6,555 bases of DNA from Gemmatimonadaceae bacterium (GTDB lineage Bacteria > Gemmatimonadota > Gemmatimonadetes > Gemmatimonadales > Gemmatimonadaceae): NCBI GenBank assembly GCA_019689955.1, contig JADGGM010000185.1, positions 1-6,555 of the forward strand, given 5' to 3'. Position numbers and translations under genes: made by a program. Below, one piece after another: positions 1 through 5,777 of the stretch. Below the pieces are notes generated by a model. That model saw nothing but the letters and a program-made list of their open reading frames with translations, ran no database searches and was not told the origin of the DNA. Each line of letters begins with the position of its first letter. Position 1 is the first letter of the stretch.

Positions 1-1338
1 GCCCGGGCGCAGGAGCGGCAGAAGGAGGCCCCGCCCCCTCCAGGCACCCCCAAGGGGTTCACCCTCCCGGCCCGCTCCGAGATCACGCTCCCGAACGGGA
101 TGGGCGTGACGCTCGTGCAGTACGGGATCACTCCGAAGGTCGACATCGACCTCGTGCTGCGCGTGGGGAGCGTGGACGAGGGGCCGAACGAAGTCTGGCT
201 CGGGCGCGTGATGGCCGACATGATGTCGGAGGGGACGACCACGCGGAGCGCCGAGCAGATCGCGCGCGACGCGGCCGACATGGGGGGATCGGTCGACGTG
301 TCGTTCGGCTCGGACCAGAGCGATGTGTCCGGCTCCGCGCTCTCCGAGTTCGCCCCGCGCATGGTCGCGCTCGTCGCCGACCTCGCGCGCCACCCGACCT
401 TTCCCGACTCCCAGCTCCCGCGCATCATCGCCGACCGGCGGCGGCAGCTCGCGATCGCGCGGAGCGAGCCGCAGTCGCTGGCGCTCGAGAAGTTCCAGGA
501 CGCGCTCTACCCGACGAGCGCGTACGGGCGCGTGTTCCCCACCGAGGCGATGCTCGGCGCGTACACCACGGCGCAGCTCCGCGCGTTCTACGCCGCGCAC
601 GTGAGCGCGGCGCGGGCGCACCTGTACGTCGTCGGGAAGTTCGATTCGGCCGCGGTGGAGCGCGCCGTGCGCGCCGCCTTCGGCGACTGGGCCCCCGGCA
701 CACCGGCCGCGCCCACGACCGCGGCGGCCACGAGCACGCGGCGCATCTACCTCATCGACCGCCCGGGCGCGGTGCAGACCACACTTTACATCGGCCTCCC
801 CGTCGTCGACCCGTCCAGCCCGGACTTCATCCCGCTCCAGGTCACCAACGCGCTCCTGGGCGGCTCCTTCTCGTCGCGCATCACGTCCAACATCCGCGAG
901 CGGAAGGGGTACACGTACACTCCCTTCAGCCTGGTCACGAGCTTCTACCGCTCCGCGTACTGGGTGGAGGAGGCCGACGTGACCACGAGCGTCACCGGGG
1001 CCTCGCTGAAGGAGATCTTCGGCGAGATCGACCGCCTGCGCCGCGAGGCGCCGCCGGCCGACGAGCTGCGCGGGATCCAGAACTACCTCGCCGGCACCTT
1101 CGTGCTCCGTAACTCCTCCCGCGGCGGGATCACCGCGCAGCTTGCCTTCGTCCGGCTGCACGGGTTGAGCGACCACTATCTCGCCGACTACGTGAAGAAC
1201 GTCTACGCCGTGACCCCGGCCGACGTGCAGCGCATCGCCGCCACGTACCTCGATCCGGACCGCATGACGATCGTCGCCGTGGGGGACAAACGGGCGATCG
1301 AGGGGCAGCTCCAGCCGTACGGCGCCATCGTCCAGTAG
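1..1338 (+). CDS. M16 (insulinase-like) peptidase homologue, non-catalytic type; 5' end outside window
   Basis: Partial gene. The frame is open from the first base and the first ATG (100) falls inside a conserved beta strand (LPNGMGVTLVQYG), so translation starts upstream. About 445 residues are visible, close to a whole M16B subunit (two M16 domains). A proline-rich stretch (EAPPPPGTP) precedes the first domain and could be the region after a signal peptide or a linker from an upstream catalytic half. Where active M16 enzymes have HxxEH, this protein reads RVMAD (nt 205-219), so the zinc ligands and catalytic Glu are missing. The C-terminal domain keeps RERKGYTY (nt 895-918), with the Arg and Tyr that M16B partner subunits contribute to substrate binding. 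In this family such subunits usually pair with an HxxEH subunit encoded next door. I infer a catalytic partner just upstream and a periplasmic or envelope location. Family assignment is firm; the substrate is unknown. Confidence 0.88.
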   Translation, partial: ARAQERQKEAPPPPGTPKGFTLPARSEITLPNGMGVTLVQYGITPKVDIDLVLRVGSVDEGPNEVWLGRVMADMMSEGTTTRSAEQIARDAADMGGSVDVSFGSDQSDVSGSALSEFAPRMVALVADLARHPTFPDSQLPRIIADRRRQLAIARSEPQSLALEKFQDALYPTSAYGRVFPTEAMLGAYTTAQLRAFYAAHVSAARAHLYVVGKFDSAAVERAVRAAFGDWAPGTPAAPTTAAATSTRRIYLIDRPGAVQTTLYIGLPVVDPSSPDFIPLQVTNALLGGSFSSRITSNIRERKGYTYTPFSLVTSFYRSAYWVEEADVTTSVTGASLKEIFGEIDRLRREAPPADELRGIQNYLAGTFVLRNSSRGGITAQLAFVRLHGLSDHYLADYVKNVYAVTPADVQRIAATYLDPDRMTIVAVGDKRAIEGQLQPYGAIVQ

Positions 1339-1374
1339 GCGCGGAGCGCGGCACGCGCGCCGTCCGCGATGCGA

Positions 1375-1403
1375 CAGGGGCCCGGTCGTCGACCGGGCCC
1401 CTG
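1375..1403. terminator. Hairpin between convergent genes, probable shared terminator
   Basis: A perfect 13-bp GC-rich inverted repeat (left arm CAGGGGCCCGGTC, right arm GACCGGGCCCCTG) flanks a 3-nt loop. It begins 37 nt after the M16 gene stop and lies 32 nt beyond the kamA stop, in the 96-nt gap between the two convergent genes. Being symmetric, it can form in both transcripts. No T-tract follows on either strand, so it is not a textbook intrinsic terminator. It may stop or stabilise 3' ends by structure alone, as is common in GC-rich genomes. The 1339-1434 gap holds nothing else I can support. Confidence 0.6.
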
Positions 1404-1434
1404 CGTGCGTTCCGGCGGTGCGGCGGCGGTGCCG

Positions 1435-2610
1435 TCACCCGTTCGCCGACTTCCGGCGCCGGACCGTCTTCGCCCGCTTGGGCGACTTGGCGATCTCGAT
1501 CGGCACGATGTCCGGCGTCGGGCGTCCGTCGTCCGCGCCGCACCCCGCCGCGGCCGCGACGCGGGGCTGCTTGTAGACGAAGCGCTTCCCCTCGTAGTTC
1601 CGGAAGACGACCTCGTCGTCGGTGATCTCCTCCACGTACTCGGGGAGGAGGGGCACCTTTCCGCCGCCGCCGGGGGAGTCGATCACGAAGTGCGGGACCG
1701 CGAGCCCCGAGGTCCACCCGCGGAGCGCCTTCACGATCTCCAGCCCCTTCTGGACCGTGGTGCGGAAGTGCTCGCCCCCGGCCACCTGGTCGGCCATGTA
1801 GATGTAGTACGGCCGCACGCGCGCCTTCAGGAGCTTCTGCATCAGCTCCAGCATGACCTTCGGGTCGTCGTTCACCCCGCGCAGGAGCACGGTCTGGCAC
1901 CCCAGCGGGACGCCGGCGTCGGCGAGGCGGCCGAGCGCGGCCACGGCGGCCGGGGTCAGCTCGCGCGGATGGTTGAAGTGCGTGTTCATGTACACCGGAT
2001 GGTACTTCTTCACCATCTCGCAGAACTCCGGCGTGATGCGCTCGGGCAGGTGCGAGGTGATGCGGCTCCCGATCCGGATGATCTCCACGTGCGGGATCTC
2101 GCGGAGCTTCTGGAGCAGGTACTCGATCCGGCGGTCCGAGAGCATCATCGGGTCCCCCCCCGACAGGATCACGTCGCGCACCTCGGGGTGGTTCCGGATG
2201 TACTCGAAGGCCGAGTCGTACTGGTTGAGCGGGATCTTCTCCGGGTCCCCCACCTTCCGCCGCCGGGTGCAGAAGCGGCAGTACGAGGCGCACACCGGGC
2301 TCACGAGGAAGAGCACCCGGTCCGGGTAGCGGTGCGTGATGTTCGGCACCGGCGAGTCGGCGTCCTCATCGAGCGAGTCGATGATGCCGTCGCGGATGTC
2401 GAGCTCCTGCACCGTGGGGACGTACTGGTTCCACATCGGGTCGCCCACTTCGTGGATCTGTTCCAGGGCGGCCGGGGTGATGCGCATCTGAAAGTTGTCG
2501 AACGCCGGCCGGAGGGCCTCGACGTCGATCACGTCGTGCCCGAACCGGTCGGCGAGCTGCTCCAGCGTTGCGATGCTCTCTTCCTTGAGCCTGCGCTGCC
2601 AATCACTCAT
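1435..2610 (-). CDS. kamA: KamA-family radical SAM lysine 2,3-aminomutase
   Basis: 391 aa. The expected reaction is PLP- and SAM-dependent conversion of L-lysine to L-beta-lysine in the cytoplasm. The radical-SAM motif CxxxCxxC is C107, C111, C114, followed by TRRR. LSGGDP lies at 149-154, and the PLP lysine is K318 in PGGGGK. D274 and D311 align with the two Asp residues (293 and 330 in the clostridial enzyme) that bind the lysine side-chain amine. Glutamate 2,3-aminomutase has Lys and Asn there, so lysine is the better substrate call. Of the clostridial zinc cysteines in the C-terminal region only C357 has a counterpart, and the position of Cys268 is D249. The protein ends in a basic tail (KRAKTVRRRK). 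The ATG at 2610 is chosen over an in-frame upstream start at 2721 because the longer form would run far into the GNAT gene, and GGGGAG lies 10 nt before 2610. It overlaps the GNAT gene by 8 nt and is last in the operon. EpmB is less likely: it is shorter and lacks this C-terminal part. Confidence 0.9.
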   Translation of the reverse strand: MSDWQRRLKEESIATLEQLADRFGHDVIDVEALRPAFDNFQMRITPAALEQIHEVGDPMWNQYVPTVQELDIRDGIIDSLDEDADSPVPNITHRYPDRVLFLVSPVCASYCRFCTRRRKVGDPEKIPLNQYDSAFEYIRNHPEVRDVILSGGDPMMLSDRRIEYLLQKLREIPHVEIIRIGSRITSHLPERITPEFCEMVKKYHPVYMNTHFNHPRELTPAAVAALGRLADAGVPLGCQTVLLRGVNDDPKVMLELMQKLLKARVRPYYIYMADQVAGGEHFRTTVQKGLEIVKALRGWTSGLAVPHFVIDSPGGGGKVPLLPEYVEEITDDEVVFRNYEGKRFVYKQPRVAAAAGCGADDGRPTPDIVPIEIAKSPKRAKTVRRRKSANG

Positions 2611-3154
2611 GGTGACTGCGCTCCCCGCCGTGCGGCGAGTCTGAAAGGCGTTTGGCGTAAATGATTCGATCGTCGCCCGGCGCGTAGAACTCGCGCACGC
2701 GCGCAGCTTCGGCGTACCCACGGCGCCCGTAGAAGCGGCGCGTCTGGGCGTAATCGGATCGGGACGAAGTTTCGACCATCAACAAGCGGGCGCGGTGTCC
2801 CTGGAGCCTTCGTTCGACCTCGGCGAGGAGAAGGGTGCCTATGCCTGCTCCGTGGGCCCTGGGATCGACGGCGATCCAATAGAGGTCGTACGTGCGGTCG
2901 GTGCCCGGCGTTGGGCCGTAGCAGGCATACCCGACCAATTCGTCTTCCGGGGTGAAGGCGCCGAGGAAGGCGTAGTCGGGGTGAGTGCGCGGGAGCGGGG
3001 CGTCGGGCGCCCCGCATCCCGCGGCGACCTCGTCGAACAGCGCCACCGCCACCTGCGTCTCCTCCTCGGAGAAGACGCCGGTCGCGCGCACGATCGCATC
3101 GATCCGCGCGCGGTGGGCGGGGGTGAGGTCGCCGAGGCGTATGGAATCGTCCAC
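2603..3154 (-). CDS. GNAT-family N-acetyltransferase
   Basis: 183 aa, GTG start. It has a single GNAT fold: a predicted helical N-terminus (about 10-45, with ATGVFSEEE at 24-32), strands at 72-96 (ELVGYACYG, YDLYWIAV), the acetyl-CoA pyrophosphate loop RAHGAGIG at 99-106, and a C-terminal part with ETSSRSDYAQTRRFYGRRGY at 128-147 and EFYAPGDD at 155-162. The donor is expected to be acetyl-CoA and the acceptor an amine, but the acceptor cannot be read from the sequence. The start lies 3 nt after the stop of ligase B and the end overlaps kamA by 8 nt, so translation is probably coupled on both sides; no strong Shine-Dalgarno precedes the GTG. By context it may acetylate lysine, beta-lysine or the ligated product. 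AblB, the beta-lysine acetyltransferase of N-epsilon-acetyl-beta-lysine osmolyte synthesis, has a similar role beside a KamA-type enzyme but is, as I recall, clearly longer, so I do not assign that name. Confidence 0.85.
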   Translation of the reverse strand: MDDSIRLGDLTPAHRARIDAIVRATGVFSEEETQVAVALFDEVAAGCGAPDAPLPRTHPDYAFLGAFTPEDELVGYACYGPTPGTDRTYDLYWIAVDPRAHGAGIGTLLLAEVERRLQGHRARLLMVETSSRSDYAQTRRFYGRRGYAEAARVREFYAPGDDRIIYAKRLSDSPHGGERSHHE

Positions 3155-3157
3155 GGG

Positions 3158-4219
3158 CTATCGCTGCCCGATGGCGAAGAGATCGAGCGCGGCGGCGTCG
3201 CCGCGCTCGGGGATGCCGGAGAGGCGCTGCACGCGCTCCCACCGGTCCGCGGTGGGGAGCGCGTCGCGCTGCAGGGCGAGCTCGCAGACGGCGCGGACGA
3301 GCGCTCCGTAGTCGAGCCCTGCGGCGCGCGCCATGCGCGCGAGCCCGGCGTCGGGGGCGATGTCGGGGTTCGCGTTCACCTCGAGGATCCACGGGCGGCC
3401 GGCGCGGTCGATGCGCAGGTCCACCCGGCCGTACCCGCGCCCGCCGACGAGGCGCCACGCGGTGAGGGCGAGCTGCTTGAGCTGCTCGGCCAGCTCGGGG
3501 GAGAGATCGGCGGGGCACTGCGGCGCGGTGCCGGTGTCCTCATCGCTCCCCGTCTCCCACTTCGATCGATAGGAGACGATGCGCCACATCTGGTTGGGGA
3601 GCCCGTCGAAACGGATCTCCGAGATGGGGAGGGCGACGTCGCCGAGGATGCCGACGTTCACCTCGCGGCCGTCGACGTAGCGCTGGACGATCACTTCGTC
3701 CCACACCTCGTGCATCGCTTCGAGCCGGGCGGCGAGCGCGCGCGCCGAGCGGACGACCGAGCGCTGCTCTACGCCGATCGAGGCATCCTCGGCGGCGGGC
3801 TTGCAGATCGCTGGGTAGCCGACCGTCGGGAGCGGCTGCCCCGGGCGGGCGACGGCGAAGCGCGGGATGGGGAGCCCGGCGCGGTCGAGGAAGGTGTTGA
3901 CGACGTGCTTGCGCAGGCAGAGCGCCGTGGTCCACGACGAGCTCCCGGTGAACGGGATGCCGAGCACCTCCAGCGCGGAGATGACCGACGGCTCGAGCGC
4001 GGCCGTGCCGTCGACCCCCTCGCACAGGTTGAAGGCGAGCTCGAATCGGCCGCGGCGGACGCGCTCGACCCAGCGCCCGTCGGGGTAGACCGGGATGCGC
4101 ACGACGTCGTTCCCCTCGGCGACGAGCACGCTCTCGATCGCCTCGAGGGTTTCGAGGATCAGGAGATCGGGGCTCTTACCGAGCGCCGAGGCGCCGTCGA
4201 ACAACAGGGCGATCTTCAT
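3158..4219 (-). CDS. ATP-grasp ligase, D-Ala-D-Ala-ligase-like (ligase B)
   Basis: 353 aa. ATP-grasp enzymes activate a carboxylate as acylphosphate and join it to an amine or similar nucleophile. The N-terminal domain runs MKIALLFDG to about 95, with FNLCEGVDG (63-71) and LGIPFTGSS (86-94), as in Ddl-like proteins. The ATP-grasp core has K140 in ICKPAAEDASIG, the adenine-side segment VQRYVDGREVNVG (178-190), and the Mg-binding residues D267 (GRVDLRID) and E280/N282 (LEVNANP). The start is set by GGAGGG just before the ATG at 4219; an open frame continues upstream to 4660 but shows no protein-like sequence and overlaps ligase A. The gene sits between ligase A (113-nt gap) and the GNAT gene (3-nt gap). 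True D-Ala-D-Ala ligase is a possible misannotation, but placement with a second ligase, GNAT and kamA argues for a dedicated pathway. The substrates are unknown. Confidence 0.88.
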   Translation of the reverse strand: MKIALLFDGASALGKSPDLLILETLEAIESVLVAEGNDVVRIPVYPDGRWVERVRRGRFELAFNLCEGVDGTAALEPSVISALEVLGIPFTGSSSWTTALCLRKHVVNTFLDRAGLPIPRFAVARPGQPLPTVGYPAICKPAAEDASIGVEQRSVVRSARALAARLEAMHEVWDEVIVQRYVDGREVNVGILGDVALPISEIRFDGLPNQMWRIVSYRSKWETGSDEDTGTAPQCPADLSPELAEQLKQLALTAWRLVGGRGYGRVDLRIDRAGRPWILEVNANPDIAPDAGLARMARAAGLDYGALVRAVCELALQRDALPTADRWERVQRLSGIPERGDAAALDLFAIGQR

Positions 4220-4332
4220 GCATCCCTCCAGCTCGTGGTGGCGCCGAGGAACGCGGGCGGCGACGACCCCGTCGGCGGCGCCCGGCGCGCGCCGCGCCGT
4301 GCCCCGCACGACCCTCTCACCTACACGCGTCC
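4220..4332. other. 113-nt spacer between the two ligase genes
   Basis: This is the only sizeable gap in the operon, where the other junctions are 3 nt or overlapping. It holds the Shine-Dalgarno of ligase B and a 12-nt self-complementary GC tract at about 4283-4294 (CGGCGCGCGCCG) within a GC-rich stretch. No promoter-like AT-rich element and no T-tract are visible. It could carry a weak attenuator, an RNA processing site, or nothing. Confidence 0.35.
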
Positions 4333-5565
4333 TCAGCCCATCGCGGCCGCGCGCCGCGTGCGGCGGACGGCCTGACCGGACAGGGGGACTCCCTGCCGCT
4401 CTGCGGCATCCCGAAGACACGCCTGAATGAGCTCGTCGTAACTCATCCCGGCGGCGCGGGCTGCCTTGGGTAAGCACGAGTTGTCCGCGGGATTCGGGAG
4501 GATCCCCGGGAGGGGGTTCACCTCCACCACGTTCGGCACCCCGGCCGCGTCGAGTCGCACGTCGATGCGCGACCAGTCGCGGCAGGCGAGCACGCGGTAG
4601 GCGGCGAGCACGACCTCCTCGATCCTGCGTCGCAGCGCCTCGTCGATCCGCGCGGGGCAATCAAAGATCTCCAACGGCCGGTCGGCCGTGTCCCAGAGCC
4701 ACTTCGCCTCGAAGCCGTACACGGGGAGCACGCCGGCGGGGAGCGCGTCGAACCGCATCCCCACGATCGGGAGGACGCGGGCCGCGTCGCCGTTCCCCAG
4801 CACGGCGCAGGTGAACTCGGCGCCGGGGAGGTACTCCTCGACCAGCACCGGCTGCGCGTAGCGCGCGAGCAGGAACGCGCCCTGCTCGCGCAGCTCTTCC
4901 CACGTTCGGCAGTAGTTCCGTTCGGTGATCCCCTTCGACGACCCTTCGTGCACCGGCTTGATGAAGACCGGGAGCGCGGGGACGCGCCGCTCGGGGGAGC
5001 CGGCGTTGCGCTGCGCGTCGGTGATGAGCCGGTCCAGCTCCCCGGGGGACCGAATCACGCAGAACGGCGCCGTCGGCACGCCGTGGTAGGCCAGGACTTC
5101 CTTGGTCCGCGCCTTGTCGAGGCAGAGCGCGAGGGTGAAGGGGTCCGAGCCGGAGTACGGGATGCCGAAGAACTCGCAGATGGCCGGGACGTGTGCCTCG
5201 CGATTCGGCCCGCGCAGCCCCTCGGCCATGTTGAAGACGATGTCGGGGCGCGCGGCGCGGAGCCGCTCCGGGAACTCGGCGTTGGCCTCGAGACGGATCA
5301 CCTGACCGAGCCCGCGCAGCGCGTGCTCGACGGCCGCAATCGTCTCCTCGCTGTCCCACTCGGCGAACTCGTCGTCGGGGGTCGCGTGCGGGTGCGGGGT
5401 CGACAGGGGCGTCCCCGCACCAAGGTCGGCGCGGGCGGTGACGAAGCGGGACTGGTCGTCCCGGCTCGTACTTGGAGGCTCTTCGTCGGGGCGCGCCTCG
5501 TCGTCCTCGAGGCGAAGAGCAGCCTGGTCAGGCTTCCGGTTGTAGGCGAATCCGATTCGCGTCAT
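4333..5565 (-). CDS. ATP-grasp ligase, D-Ala-D-Ala-ligase-like, with N-terminal insertion (ligase A)
   Basis: 410 aa, first gene of the operon. The Ddl-like N-terminal domain starts with TRIGFAYNRKP. Residues about 16-66 then form a charged, Pro/Ser/Asp-rich, probably disordered insertion, before the fold resumes at AEWDSEETIAAVEHAL (69-84). Next come FNMAEGLRGPNREAHVPA (111-128) and FGIPYSGSDP (133-142). ATP-grasp residues are K203 in FIKPVHEGSSKGI, E243/E244 in LVEEYLPGAEFT, and the Mg ligands D335 (SRIDVRLD) and E348/N350 in VVEVNPLPGI. The FN-AEG, REA-VPA and GIPY-GSDP signature belongs to a Ddl-like ligase subfamily distinct from housekeeping Ddl. It is expected to form an amide bond between a carboxylate and an amine using ATP. 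The ATG at 5565 begins a proper first beta strand and is preceded by GGGAG at short spacing. The C-terminus is basic (RRTRRAAAMG). The substrate is unknown. Confidence 0.87.
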   Translation of the reverse strand: MTRIGFAYNRKPDQAALRLEDDEARPDEEPPSTSRDDQSRFVTARADLGAGTPLSTPHPHATPDDEFAEWDSEETIAAVEHALRGLGQVIRLEANAEFPERLRAARPDIVFNMAEGLRGPNREAHVPAICEFFGIPYSGSDPFTLALCLDKARTKEVLAYHGVPTAPFCVIRSPGELDRLITDAQRNAGSPERRVPALPVFIKPVHEGSSKGITERNYCRTWEELREQGAFLLARYAQPVLVEEYLPGAEFTCAVLGNGDAARVLPIVGMRFDALPAGVLPVYGFEAKWLWDTADRPLEIFDCPARIDEALRRRIEEVVLAAYRVLACRDWSRIDVRLDAAGVPNVVEVNPLPGILPNPADNSCLPKAARAAGMSYDELIQACLRDAAERQGVPLSGQAVRRTRRAAAMG

Positions 5566-5683
5566 CCGCTCCCGCTGGTCGCTGGCAGATCATCCTGCTG
5601 TCCGGTCCCTGCCGCCGCTCGTGCGCGGGCGGCGATCGTCGCGTGTCGCCGTGCAAGCGTGATGCCAGGTCGAACGTGCGCGC

Positions 5684-5712
5684 AAAATAAGAACCGCAAA
5701 AACAACGCGCAA
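5684..5712 (-). promoter_or_regulatory. Candidate sigma70-type promoter of the ligase-GNAT-kamA operon
   Basis: On the - strand, TTGCGC (5712-5707) and TATTTT (5689-5684) are separated by exactly 17 nt. They match TTGACA and TATAAT at 3 and 4 of 6 positions. The site lies in the only AT-rich stretch of the window. Transcription would start near 5676, leaving a leader of about 110 nt before the ATG at 5565. That leader has two possible 6-bp GC-rich stems but no riboswitch I recognise. The match is modest and the call rests on position and composition. Confidence 0.45.
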
Positions 5713-5734
5713 TGATTTGCAGCGGCTCGGGGCC

Positions 5735-5771
5735 AAAAAAATTTCCGTGTGCGCCGCGCGCGGCGCACACG
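5735..5771 (-). terminator. Intrinsic terminator of thyX
   Basis: A perfect 26-nt palindrome at 5746-5771 (arm CGTGTGCGCCGCG) lies 6 nt beyond the thyX stop. On the - strand it is followed by GG, AAA and seven T residues (5741-5735). Stem plus T-run on that strand fits a Rho-independent terminator for thyX. No T-run follows on the + strand, so it is directional. It separates thyX from the downstream operon promoter. Confidence 0.85.
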
Positions 5772-5777
5772 CGCCAG

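Noticed and set aside
1435..2610. EpmB (EF-P lysine aminomutase) as the identity of the KamA protein
   Set aside because: The length of 391 aa and the C-terminal extension fit KamA better, and no EpmA or EF-P gene is in the window.
1369..2664. A 431-codon open frame on the + strand opposite kamA
   Set aside because: It is an antisense shadow of kamA, with repetitive His/Arg/Val/Asp composition and no recognisable motif; it also runs through the intergenic hairpin.
2611..2721. Longer kamA form starting at 2721
   Set aside because: It would add 37 residues without KamA-like sequence and overlap the GNAT gene by over 100 nt; the 2610 start has a Shine-Dalgarno and the compact ATGAGTGA junction.
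2795..4375. A 526-codon open frame on the + strand opposite the GNAT and ligase B genes
   Set aside because: It mirrors the GC-rich third positions of the genes on the other strand, is rich in Arg, Gly, Ala, Asp and Val without domain-like pattern, and covers well-supported genes.
4220..4660. Upstream extension of ligase B to 4660
   Set aside because: The extra 147 residues are Arg/Gly-rich shadow of ligase A and lack any domain pattern; GGAGGG just before 4219 marks the true start.
5528..5770. Small open frames on the - strand in the intergenic region upstream of ligase A
   Set aside because: They cross the thyX terminator and the putative promoter, show no convincing ribosome binding site and read as noise; in one the C-terminal part is simply ligase A in another frame.
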